Source of the DNA: Achaetomiella virescens
Lineage: Eukaryota; Ascomycota; Sordariomycetes; Sordariales; Chaetomiaceae
Direction: 5' to 3'
Length of the DNA stretch: 64,000 nucleotides
NCBI GenBank assembly: GCA_031001845.1
Contig: JARNGD010000052.1
Coordinates: forward strand, 124,001 to 188,000
Under the pieces are notes generated by a model. That model made no database searches. It worked only from the letters and a program-made list of their open reading frames with translations, and was not told the origin of the DNA. Shown in pieces: positions 54,000 through 64,000 of this stretch. Positions within the stretch are counted from its first letter, which is position 1. Each line of letters begins with the position of its first letter. The position numbers and the translations under genes are program-made.

Positions 54000-56483
54000 C
54001 TAGGAAAAATGTCTTTGCTGGTGGATGTTAGCTCTAAGCAATCCCATTTCTGACTGATTTGTAGTCGGGGTTGAGTTGGCCGATCACCAAGTTGGCGAAG
54101 TCGATGGAGGAGTGTGCAAAGAAGATATCGCACGGTTTACGTGATGGCAAAGTCGATGCCGAAAAGGTCGAGTCTCGCAGTAAAGGCACCACGGATGAAG
54201 ACCATAGAAAGCCCAGCAGAAGAAAGGAAAGATGTTGACTTACGTTTCCTGTCGGTTCTGGCGTCAATACAGGACGAGACACGCAAAAGGACTTGCTTGC
54301 GATCCGTCTGGGTACTGGCAGCAAGCCGAGTGGTTTGCAGCTACCCGTTTTGCAGAATGTGTTGCCAGCTTGCAGCGGGCGACGACGGACACTCGCAGGT
54401 GGATGGAACAGGAGACGTCCCAAACTTCGTCCAAAGAACGCCTCATTGAACACTAACCCAAGGCCTCTTTGACAATGGGAGATGGCAATTTACTCGGTTT
54501 CAGGCCGTTGAACACACGCGGATCGTGTCTTACCTGTGGCATGCTGCTGTCAGATGGAAGTGATACTACCGATTCGCGGCTTCCTGAGCCGTTCATTCAC
54601 GGGCGGTGACGCTGATTCACCTTTGACGTTGAACCAACATGACAGCGAAGCCTCGTCTCTTGGATGAACGGCCTGACACCATGGCATTGTGCACAGGTTG
54701 ACTCTTTGGTGGCACAAACGGAGCTTGCGTTGAACAAACACAGAAGGCCGTCTCGACCAACACCATTGAGACACAAGGAAGGAACGCCTCACAATGAGTC
54801 CCCAGAACGTCATTCTCTTGAGAAGCAAGGCACGGTTGCTCCTCGTGAGATCAGGTAGCCATCATCTTCCCTAGCAGTTTCTCGCACCATCTTCTTGTCA
54901 ACTTCTGCCATCCACTGGACCCAATATTGCATTTCCTTCGCTCAGACTCTCATCCGTTGTCTTCATGACGGCCTTCTCTGGCAAGGCACGACATCCTCAC
55001 ATGTCTTCTTTCCCAGCTCCTGTCAACCAAAAGGTCTTCGGCTTCCACGCCTCTGCAAGCTTGCCTCGCTGAACACCGATGTATTGGCGTTCAAATACTC
55101 AAATATTTCTCCCGTCCCGCAGCGAGCAGCGCGGTACCATCCACATCGTGACACACGAGCAAAAAAGCTGACGTTGAGGACAGTTGACGCGACGCGACAC
55201 GGCAGTTGTCGGGTTCACCCGCCAGATCCCCTTACATGCCCCACTTTCATGATTATGCCAAGCTGCCCCCTGGCTCCAGGCGGCTTGGCCGTCTCAAGGC
55301 CGCCAAGCTTTCCAGAACGTCCACCCTCAACCCTAGAAAACTTGCACTTGCTGCTTCCACAGTCGCGGCGGGAATTGCCAACCGCTGCTGATCGAGTCTG
55401 GATCTGCGAATGGTTTCTCCCGGGCGCCGGGCTTTCGGCGCGACAGCCTAACGTTACCTGGTACCGCAGGTTGCATCCATCCCCTTTGATGGTTGATGTC
55501 GAGTTTCCGATCCGCAAAACCCCAGTCAGAGCAGAATGTCTCCACGGATGCTCAACATCTGATGAGTCCTTCCCTACCTTTCGCACGCTACAGTGCCTGG
55601 ACATGGCTCTTCGTCGGATGACGCACTCTTTCGTTGCTCTTCGCTCTTTCATACGCCGTCAAACGCCCCTCTCGTGTGGACTTAGGCCTCCCCCAATATC
55701 CATCGCTCTTTATCCTGAATAGCCAACGCCATGCCATTGGCGCTCCCTTATTATCACCCCGTCCTCTTTCACACTTTACATGCGACTGTGTACCGTTGAG
55801 CTTCCACATTTGGCTTGATCCGCCACCCCAGATTCTACCCCAGACTGCACACTGCCGTGCTCCCTCATGATTCCTTGGCAAGCGTCAAGGTCGTCCTGTC
55901 GGGGTTCATCCATCATTACCCCCAATCCGTCTTACTCGGAGTCTGGCCCTCCTTTCCGTTCATTTATTCTTCTTGTTGAGTTCTGGAGCAGGTTCTCCCG
56001 AGCAATGCTGATCACTCGCCCCAGCTCTGTCTAATCATCTGGCTTGATGAGCGTCCGTCGGACCGCAAGCCGCAGATACCATCCCTTCCCACGCTCTTAC
56101 CCTTCATCACTCACATTCCCTGACTGGGGTTCGAGCAACTTGCAGACCATGTTATTTGGAACCCGGGTTATTTGCTCATGTGATTACAATGAATCCCTCG
56201 GTTAGGTTTCCATCACGATGATCACCCACGCTCCAGGCACCAAACGGGATGCGTGCAACTGCTGAGAGAGCCAGTGGCTCACACACTCCGACCTTCCTGT
56301 CCTGGGACGCGGGATGTCTTCTTCCTGGATTTTGCCGAGTATAAGGTGCCGCTGAGCCGCTTCATCCTCTCGTGCCCAACTGTCCGGCGTCGATCTTACC
56401 AAGCTGTCTTGGGGGAAAGGGCTTGCTCGTCACTTGGTTCATCTGCACCTCGAGACTACTGTTGAACATTACTATCCTCTAGC
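54000..56483. other. 2.5 kb without a supported gene
   Basis: This is the promoter side of the membrane-protein gene and of the LPMO gene. A 275-codon plus-strand frame (54895-55722) has no ATG at its start, no domain and non-coding-like composition. The long spacing before a secreted cellulolytic enzyme may hold a large regulated promoter. Confidence 0.4.
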
Positions 56484-57255
56484 ATGCGGTTTGACATCCT
56501 CGCCTCACTCGCCCTTGCGCCACTTGTGGCCAGCCACGGCGCCGTCACCAGCTACATCATTGGCGGTATCAACTACCCTGGGTATGAGGGTTTCGCCCCC
56601 GCCACGAGCCCGAAGACGATCCAGTTCCAATGGCCCGATTATAACCCGACCATGTCCGTGAGCGACCAAAAGATGAGGTGCAACGGCGGCACCTCGGCCG
56701 ACCTCAGCGCTCCTGTCAAGGCTGGCGAGAACGTGACCGCTGTCTGGAAGCAATGGACGCACCAGCAAGGCCCTGTGATGGTTTGGCTCTTCAAGTGCCC
56801 CGGTGCCTTCTCGTCCTGCAAGGGTGATGGCAAAGGCTGGTTCAAGATCGACCAAATGGGCCTCTGGGGAAACCAACTCAACTCCAACAACTGGGGCACC
56901 GCTATCGTCTACAAAAACCTCAAATGGAGCAGCATAATCCCAAAGAACCTCGCTCCAGGCAACTACCTGATTCGCCACGAGCTGCTCGCTCTGCACCAAG
57001 CGAACACGCCGCAATTCTACGCTGAGTGCGCCCAGATCGTCGTGTCCGGCAGTGGCAGTGCGGACCCTCCGTCGGATTACCTCTACTCCATTCCGACCTA
57101 TGCGCCCCAGAACGACCCGGGCATCACTGTAGGCCTAGTCTCTGTCTGAGATATGGCCGTTTCGCTGACAGTGTCAACAGGTTGACATCTACCAAGGCGG
57201 GCGTACCTCCTACACCCCGCCGGGAGGCCCGGTCTGGTCTGGGTTCCAGTTCTAA
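56484..57255 (+). CDS. AA9 lytic polysaccharide monooxygenase (formerly GH61)
   Basis: AA9 enzymes are secreted copper enzymes that cleave cellulose or hemicellulose oxidatively. The start is the ATG at 56484. The signal peptide MRFDILASLALAPLVAS is followed directly by HGAVTSYIIGGINYPGYEGF, so the mature protein begins with the His needed for the copper histidine brace. The second brace His lies in NYLIRHELLALHQANTPQFY, and the axial Tyr in QFYAECAQIVVSGSG. The intron 57129-57180 (52 nt) joins NDPGIT-VDIYQGGRTSYTPP, and the protein ends GGPVWSGFQF at a TAA (57253-57255). Total length is 239 residues, a single domain with no CBM1 or linker. No frameshift is present. The exact substrate cannot be told from sequence. 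Confidence 0.96.
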
Positions 57256-57666
57256 ATGTCTGACACACGGCATCGAAGCACAAGGACTTTCCCGGCATGT
57301 CAGGTTCAGGTCAACGCAGAACTTCGGCATGTACGGCCAGCGGGCCATTTTTCGAAGTGTCAGTCCTCAGCGCCCACGGAGACAAGAACTTGGATTTATT
57401 CTTTCCCCTTACCTTCCTGATGAAACACTGGGCTTCCATCTCACTTGGACCATTTTTGCTCTGTTTCCATCAGACCATTTGCTTGGATCTGCGGGACGCC
57501 CTTCTCTGCCAATGCTGCCCATCTCTCTCACACCAACGGAGACAGGGCCCGTTGCCAACAACCCCAGCCAGGGGACGCCAACCAATTCCTTGGGCATTCA
57601 GCATGCCAACTGGCATCCCCAATAGGCCGTGGGAGCTGCCCCTGCCACCATCGAGGAGCGTGTTCC
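57256..57666. other. Intergenic between LPMO gene and tRNA
   Basis: 3' flank of the LPMO gene and 5' flank of the tRNA. No gene is seen. Confidence 0.5.
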
Positions 57667-57738
57667 GCCCGCGTGGCTCAGTGGTAGAGCGTGTCACTAG
57701 TAATGACAAGGTCGTCAGTTCGATTCTGGCCGTGGGCA
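57667..57738 (+). tRNA. tRNA-Thr (anticodon AGT)
   Basis: The sequence folds into a full cloverleaf. The acceptor stem GCCCGCG pairs with CGTGGGC (one G-U). The D arm is GCTC/GAGC around AGTGGTA. The anticodon stem TGTCA/TGACA is perfect around the loop CTAGTAA, giving anticodon AGT. The T arm GTCAG/CTGGC encloses TTCGATT. Box A (GTGGCTCAGTGG) and box B (GTTCGATTC) are visible. There is no intron. T-rich tracts (57742-57745 and later) can serve as Pol III terminators. Confidence 0.95.
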
Positions 57739-58940
57739 TCTTTCTAGGGGTTTCTTTCTTCGTTCGTAATCGAACTGAACCCTGTTATTCTTTTTCCTGA
57801 GTTTTCTCTTTTACTCTTTGTTTCCGTTTCCTTTTTCTTTTTCTTTTCTTCTCTGTCTTGCCCCCTTTCGGTTTAATATCGGCGCGTTTTCTTATTCGAT
57901 CTCGGTTTTAATTGTTGTAACTTCACTTCCAAGTCTAGGATGTCTTCAAGTTATTTCGCAATTTACGTTTCCTTCTTATCTTGGCTGCGGCAGCTGCACG
58001 CATCGCGGCGTGATAGCGCATGTTCTTGCTGTAATGATTGTATGATGGATAGCCATAAACACCAAGACCGCGAATCATGCCCTGTCATGCCACCGCAGCC
58101 ATGATGGCGGACGCTGGCTACTATAATACGCGTCCTCTTGCGGCGCCACCATCCAACAACCACACACACTCCGGTGCCTCACCATATCTGGCACTTCGGC
58201 TCCCTAGCCCCCGATTGTGCCGCGTCGTTCTGTACTGCCAGGGAGACGAACACTCCCTTCCCTACCAGGGACAATTAGAGCAAAGGCCGTTCTTCGCGGC
58301 CCAGTTCGAGAGACAACCCTTAAAGCACCAGGCTTCAACAAGTGTACGGAACGGGTTGAGGTGTAGGTTGCCAAGATTGGTATGACAGAACGCAGTCATC
58401 CCAGACAAGGCCAGAGAACGAGGCGAGGGTCATAGCGAGTCGAAGCCGGCTGGTTAGAAACCGGGTGTCAGCCAAGACAAACCAAGAATTTGTGTAAACG
58501 GAGCGAGCGAATGGCAATAACCATCAAAAAAGCAGATGATGAGAAAGAGGGAAAAATAAGGTGACACCCAGAACATGACAGAATGATCATGCTGCGTATG
58601 GAAATGGATAGGAAAGCGGAGAGCAGCAAAGAGACTATCTATGGGCGCACAGAGTGATGAGAGGTGGTCCCCAGAGGACCGCAACAGCCCTCCATGGGGA
58701 ACGTCTAGGGTTCCACGCGTGAGTCTGCAAACACATGCTCGTCAAGGTTAAATGAGGGAAGCAGGATGAGCGACGGACCAAGGACAGCCGGAAGAGACCC
58801 GAAGTCGTAAGACAAATATGGAACGAGGATTGGAACAGGCTAAACGCGCGCGTTTGTCGGGTATCGCTGTAACCGTATGAGAATGCTGGTGTCCTGGAAG
58901 ATCCTCCTCGGCCCGTCAGGTAATCAATCATCTCCGGTAT
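57739..58940. other. 1.2 kb without a supported gene
   Basis: Positions ~57785-57850 form a T/C-rich tract just after the tRNA. The rest is the 3' flank of the next minus-strand gene. Short frames only. Confidence 0.4.
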
Positions 58941-59649
58941 CTACATCCCAAACTTGCCCATGTAACAAACTTCACTCGCCCTCTCTGGGAGCTCCTCCTC
59001 CTCTCCTGAGACGACACCCGAGCCTGTCTGGGGGTAAATCCCACTCTCGTCCTTGAACCCCGCAGCCTGCCTCTGCGCGAGCAAAATCGCCCCTGTGTCT
59101 GCCTCCTCCTCCGGCGGGATGTACTTCCTCAGCGCCGCATCCACATACGCCTGAGGAACACCTTCCCGCACCGCGTCCTTGATGCCCATGTTCATCCGGT
59201 GGACATACTCCGCCCTGGGCTGGTGCCCGCCCTGGTTGCGCTTGAAGTCGATGTAGACCAGCATGTCCACTACTTCAGGCTTCCCTTCACCGTTTCCCAC
59301 TCCGTCCTCCAAGTCCGCTGATGAAGAAGGCCAGAACTCCACAGGGACAACCCTCTTCTCATATGCGTATGGCACACCTTCGTTTACGTCCAGCCTTGCC
59401 TCATCCGCACGGCTCAGGTCGTACACCAGACCCCAAACCTCATCATCCCATCTCCATTGTCGCCTGTGGACGTGGGCGCAATGTTGGCGTAGCCACGAGC
59501 GTTGATGAACCATTTGTACCCCCGAAGGCGGCCGAGGCCGAGTATGGGGAGGCGGGACAGCGAAGGGACATTTGGGATTGCCAGAGGTTGCTGCCGAAGG
59601 CGAAGTAGCGGAGGGGGACTGGCCCATCTGGGTTTGAGCTTGGGGTCAT
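58941..59649 (-). CDS. Gamma-glutamylcyclotransferase-like (GGCT/AIG2 fold) protein
   Basis: Proteins of this fold release 5-oxoproline from gamma-glutamyl groups or glutathione-type substrates in the cytosol. A likely start is the ATG at 59649 (MTPSSNPDGPVPLRYFAFGS). The hallmark (Y/F)GSNL is present as YFAFGSNLW, then ILGLGRLRGYKWFINARGYA and NIAPTSTGDN. VWGLVYDLSRADEARLDVNE and VPYAYEKRVVPVEF are typical of the domain and include the probable catalytic Glu region. A hydrophilic C-terminus ends EVCYMGKFGM. The frame changes near 59560 and 59460 while sense continues, so one-base errors are probable. It lies in tandem with the SLC35F-like gene upstream. The exact substrate is uncertain. Confidence 0.82.
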
Positions 59650-59823
59650 GTTTGGGCGTTGCGGTCCGAGCGTTGCGTGAGGATGTCAGGAAAGAGATAC
59701 GCAAAGGGGTCGGAGGAATCGGTGGATTATAAAACCGCGGCGAGGCACAGCCTTGCGTCCTCACACGGTTGGAGGCGGGGTTCATTGTCAAACAGGCAGA
59801 AGGGGGGGGAGTTGAGTGGCACT

Positions 59824-59836
59824 TAACCCTAACCCT
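59824..59836. promoter_or_regulatory. Telobox-like motif TAACCCTAACCCT
   Basis: Two tandem copies of the fungal telomere repeat unit (TTAGGG on the minus strand) lie ~175 bp upstream of the proposed start of the GGCT-like gene. Such interstitial teloboxes can bind Myb-type telomere-repeat factors. Two units are too few to mark a chromosome end. Confidence 0.5.
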
Positions 59837-60012
59837 CGCATCCCCGTCACCCTTTTCTGAACCCCTTCTCTCAATCCGTCTGACGAACCCAACTTGAACC
59901 AAGAAAACATTCCCAGAAGAGGTATCCAAAAGATCAAGCGATCTATCCACGGAGAGTTATCCCGTCATTAAGATTCATCCGCCAAAACTTCCCACACCAA
60001 CACCTCACCAAC

Positions 60013-61430
60013 CTAACCCGTCTCCTCCCAACTACTGCCCCTTATCCACCTTCCTGCCCTCCCACTGACACCACTCTCCGATCCCCTCACACTCCGCCAC
60101 GACTTCAACAGCTTCCCCGCCATCTTCGACGCTCCACCCACCCTGTCAAGCTCACGCCTAAGCCTCCCCGCTCTCGCCGCCAGCCCCTTCTTCCTGGCCT
60201 CGTTCAGAGCCTTCAGCTTGGCCGTGCCAATGCCCGCGACACCACCTTCTGGTTATCTCCCAGCCAGGGCTTCTTGGAGTCACCCAGGATGCTCCCCGCC
60301 AGGAAGTAAACCACCAGGCCGCAAATGATCAGAACGAACGCAATCGGGTACATCCAATGCACCACATACCCGAACACCCTCGTCCCGATGATGACCCCCC
60401 AGAAGTTGGCCGTCAGCAGGTTCACATCAAACACCGCCGCACTGCCCATCCTCAGCACCAGCGGCGCCATCGAGTAGAACAGGCACAAGCATAAGGTATA
60501 CCCGACCAACCACCCGGCCACCTGGTCATTCCACGTCGCCCCCTCAAAAGAATGACGATCAAAGATGGCCGCCTGCACGCCGTTGATGCACATCCCAAAA
60601 ATGCCCAAAAACGACAGCACCTCATACACAGGCCTCTTGCTGACGAACCACTCCTCAAACACATTGCTGACTCCGTACAGCGTTGCCCCCAGCAGCGCGA
60701 ACAAATCGCCCTTTAGCATGTCCTTCGCGTCGCCGCCGTTGGCGCCCGTGATGTGGTCGCTCGCCAACAACACGCCCATGCCGCCGCAGCAGATGAGGAT
60801 GCCCGCGATCTGCAACCAGCGGTACCGCACCCTGAGCACCAGAAACGACAGCGTCACGACGCACACGATGCTCCAGAAGTTGATCAGCTGCGCCGACAGG
60901 ATGTTGGTGTACCCGTACGCCAGCACGGTGAAGTAATTGCCCTCGACGTCCAGGAAGCTCAGGATGAAATATTTCCACCCATCCCGGAGCACGATCCTCC
61001 ACCAGGCGCGGAAGCCGTGCCGGTGCCAGGTGATCGGCAGCCAGATCAGCGTCAGGAGCGCGTAGTTGAAGAGCGTCTGGAACGCGGGGATGATGGTGCC
61101 GACGGACGACAGGAAGGAGGTGAAAGTGTTGGTGGCGGTGATGCACAGGGACAGGAGCTGGCCGACGGCGATAACGGCCCAGAAGTCAATGGTGAGCAGG
61201 TACGAGTACCAGTGCGTGTCGCGCGACTCGAGGTGGGAGAGGCCGGCGGCGACGGCGGCGGCTTCGGCTTCGGAGGAGGAGGATGAGTTGCGCGCGTCCT
61301 TGGGGAGCTCGGCGGCGGCGGCGGTGGTATCGTAAGGTTTGATCGAGGTGGTGGTGCCGTAGTTGGCGTCGTGGGTGTCTGGCTTGAGCAAAACCGGCTC
61401 GGCGGCCGGTTTGGGGATGTCGATGGTCAT
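60013..61430 (-). CDS. SLC35F-family (DUF914/EamA-like) membrane transporter
   Basis: The start chosen is the ATG at 61430 (MTIDIPKPAAEPVLLKPDTH); the open frame upstream to 61610 looks like leader. About ten hydrophobic helices follow a hydrophilic N-terminus. They include FWAVIAVGQLLSLCITATNT, FNYALLTLIWLPITWHRHGF, YFILSFLDVEGNYFTVLAYG, YTNILSAQLINFWSIVCVVT, LLGATLYGVSNVFEEWFVSK and YPIAFVLIICGLVVYFLAGS. The VEGNY and SNV-EE blocks are family hallmarks. The uninterrupted frame stops at 60213 after NQKVVSRALARPS. The other frame continues GVAGIGTAKLKALNEARKKG to a TAG at 60013-60015, which fits a cytosolic tail, so a one-base indel near 60247 is likely. The substrate is unknown; human members remain poorly defined. 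Confidence 0.9.
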
Positions 61431-64000
61431 TTTGGTAGGACAGGAGAGGAGAAGTTGGTAGCCCTGCGATGGCGCGAGTCCGAATCGGACGCGGAGCTGG
61501 TCGTGGAGGGCGTGTCGCAGCTCGGATTCACCGAGAATTAAGTCTTGGTCGAGTGGTGATCCCAGACGCGACTCCAAGAGGGAGTATGATGTTGATAATA
61601 CGCAAAGCAATGATAATAAACCTCAGGTAAGTCTTTCTTACGTCCCCTTCAGCAAGCGCAAAGACCTCAAGTCGCTTGCTGTGGTTTACTGCCGTCTGGC
61701 TCGGCACATCAAGTCGTGCGCCGAGGAGGTGAGAGAAATGGAGGACGCAGGTCTGGCGCTGGACATAGGGGTGGTTGTGGTTGTGAGAAAAGGGCTGGAT
61801 TTCCACCGCTAGAGGGTGACGTGATCTGCTGCGTGGACAGGCGAGCGGTGTGTTGAGCGGTGGAAGCTCTGAAGAATCCCGGCACAATGTTAGGTCAGGA
61901 CCGAGGTGTCTCAAACGCGCTGTGAGAGACTTGCGTGCGCCGAAAACAGCAGTGGTGAGCTGAGTGGAAAAGTTTTGCGGGTCTGCGGGGTGCAGCGTGG
62001 ATCCAGGCCCTCGGCCACCGAGAGATTGTCGGGGCGCGGGGGCAGTGTGGGGCCGGGTTTGGTGGGACACCCCGGGACATCTCCGGTCTCACACCGCTTC
62101 GTCCCGCTTTTGGACTGTGGGCCTCAGACCCAACTGTTCCGGGTTTCTTCCCGGCAAACCACTCTATCCTCCTGCTTCAGCCAGCGGCAGGCCAACTTCA
62201 AGGCCCGAGGCTGGAAAGCAAAAGTCTCCAGCCTTGGGCACTGCTTCTTCGCCAAGTCCATGCTGTACAACAGCCATGTACCAGTCATTCGCGTCATTCG
62301 CATCAGTACTCATTGACCCCGCGCTTCCTCAAATAATTACCCAACAGAACCCCGCACTCTTTGCACGTGGCTTGTGTACACAGCAGGGTTCTTGAAGCCC
62401 TGCTTTGGGTACTTCCCTTTCCGACGCGAAATTACTGTAGGAAAGGCGATTCAAAAAGGTGGACGGAGGAAACGAACAGCTCCGGCATCTGCCAAAACCG
62501 CCCCCAGTCTTGGAAGTCCGTTCTGAGGGTGAACGGGGATTGAGAGTCTCCCCTGAGAATTACAGAGCAGAGCAGACTCAGTAGTCGCAGGAGGCACTCC
62601 ACCACTCGATATTTGCAGCTAAAACGTTCTGGAAGCGGTACTGACGGGGAATGCCCAAGTTAGATCCGCACCCATGGTCCCGGGACATGTTAGTTGGCGT
62701 CTTGGCGGGCTGAATGCACGAGGAGTGGCAATGATTGCTTTGTCCTCGAGTCGTCCACCTGGGGCCAGGGACTGGTCGATTTGTCAATGAGGAGCCAAGT
62801 ATCTGACGCCTAAGGCTCGATTCTGCCCGTCGTAGACTTGTCTGTTCAAGTTGGAAGAAGGATCGAGACCATCCAATCCTCATCTCCTCACGCCTGGTAG
62901 AAGGTTGACGAAGCAGCAGAGAGCAAGAGCGGTTTGTAGTAAGGTGGGGTATGTGACAAGCTCTCTGAGCGATCAGGAGGGTAACCCCTCGGTGAGAACT
63001 GGGATTGGTGTGATCAGATAGAATGGAAATGAGAGCATGCTGCAGGAAACACGGTGTTTTCCTGCACTGACGCAGGATGGACTGGGGGTTTCGAGACACG
63101 CTCATCTTCGAGCTGGAGAAGGAAACCGAGACTGCGCTGGCAGGAAGAATGATGATGGTAACAACCTGACTGTGACAAGTTGACCCTGGAGAGGGCAGGC
63201 AAGGAGGGTCGGGTAGACCGCTGGCTTTGCTGAAAACACAATCGATATGAACACTGGGTTGCTAGTCGCTGTGGGCGCGAAACACTCCTTGACACTAACC
63301 TGATGCCGAGGACGGACTCCGGCTACTGCTAATAATGCTCATCATGGGTTGGCGTGAATAAGAGGAGTCTGTTTTGGGTGACCGAGAATAAAGCCTTTGT
63401 TGTACTCCTCACGAGGTTCCCGGATGTGACCACGACTCTTATCCGACATGTCACGGGTCTTGGTGCATGGTCTAGAGGATGTTATCAAGAAGTTGCTGAT
63501 CCTCAGGTGCAAAACCGTGAGACTTGTCGACCTCACCAGTTCCGGCGCCTTTGCCAGGGCCATCATATCTATCTGAGCCCTGGCCTCATATGCGATAACG
63601 TCTTCGCGGTTGGAGAGAGCCACGTTGTTTTAATGTCGCATGCGGCGCCTCGGCGAAATTGGGAACGAAGACCGGTTAGGCAAGAGCCGCTCGCTTCTTG
63701 GGAATTTATCCGGAAGAGACGAGGAACATCTAGGCTCTCAAGACACCGGCCGTGATTGGGATATGGTGCCGGGAGTGAATAAACCTTTCTCGAGGCCTTG
63801 AGTACTCCAATGAGAATATCTCCGTGAGGTACGGTACATCAACCAGTACCTCAGCGGGTCGTGACCAGTAGTGAAGTGACTTCGGAGGACCCCTGAAAGA
63901 TGAGGGACAGTGCCAAGCGGGTCCCACTGTAATCCAAAGGGAAGCTCCGAGCCCCAACGGCCAACGTCGTTCCAGTCCCGTTCCAAGCATGCTTCGGCTC
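61431..64000. other. 2.5 kb without a supported gene
   Basis: This is the promoter side of the SLC35F-like gene (61431 to ~62100) and further sequence to the window end. Frames of 80-180 codons on both strands (e.g. 61528-62070 minus, 62578-63105 minus, 63354-63755 plus) show no domains or conserved-looking motifs. Confidence 0.4.

Noticed and set aside
54895..55722. 275-codon plus-strand frame
   Set aside because: It starts at TTG, lacks motifs, and its composition resembles translated non-coding sequence.
1..64000. CRISPR array, rRNA, prokaryotic operon or plasmid features
   Set aside because: No direct-repeat arrays or rRNA segments seen; introns and gene families are fungal.

Overview
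The window is fungal nuclear DNA. It is GC-rich, its genes carry short introns (about 48-145 nt, GT-AG, several with CTAAC-type branch sites), and its markers are fungal: Zn2Cys6 and C2H2 regulators, sterol 24-C-methyltransferase ERG6, an AA9 lytic polysaccharide monooxygenase, a secreted tyrosinase and a Fot/pogo-like transposon. Gene content and protein style suggest a filamentous ascomycete, probably Sordariomycetes (Sordariales-like). That placement is inference; no database was searched.

Layout. 0-7.1 kb: the 3' end of a ferric reductase, three small uncharacterised genes and a VMAT-like MFS transporter. 7.1-10.1 kb: no convincing gene. 10.1-15.2 kb: an accessory island with two inverted copies of a ~440 bp TA-flanked MITE, an APH-like kinase gene, a second atypical kinase-like gene, and a decayed pogo-type transposon whose right end was itself hit by one MITE. 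17.1-32.2 kb: a regulatory and housekeeping block with a C2H2 protein, a Zn2Cys6 factor, the nuclear-envelope protein Brl1/Brr6, elongation factor IWS1/SPN1 and an SRPK-type kinase. 34.9-41.4 kb: a gene graveyard with a decayed coiled-coil family gene, an APH gene apparently split into two opposite-strand halves, and unidentified remnants. 41.7-53.999 kb: tyrosinase, zuotin, MZM1, SLT11/ECM2, ERG6, pyruvate dehydrogenase E1 beta and a membrane protein with a Cys-rich ectodomain. 56-62 kb: AA9 LPMO, tRNA-Thr(AGT), a gamma-glutamylcyclotransferase-like protein and an SLC35F-like transporter. The last 2.5 kb shows no gene.

Many genes that should be intact, including essential ones, are broken only by one-base indels, often at C or G runs, while the coding meaning resumes at once in another frame. 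I read this mainly as sequence or assembly error. It differs from the real decay at 13.6-15.2 and 34.9-41.4 kb, where stops, deletions and rearrangement occur. Coordinates of frameshifted genes span the whole inferred locus.

The core genes form no single pathway. The divergent pairs zuotin/MZM1 (308 bp apart), Brl1/IWS1 (about 534 bp) and SLT11/ERG6 (about 830 bp) may share promoters. The most interesting local structure is the MITE-bracketed kinase island at 10.1-15.2 kb. I see no convincing, wholly new multi-gene system.
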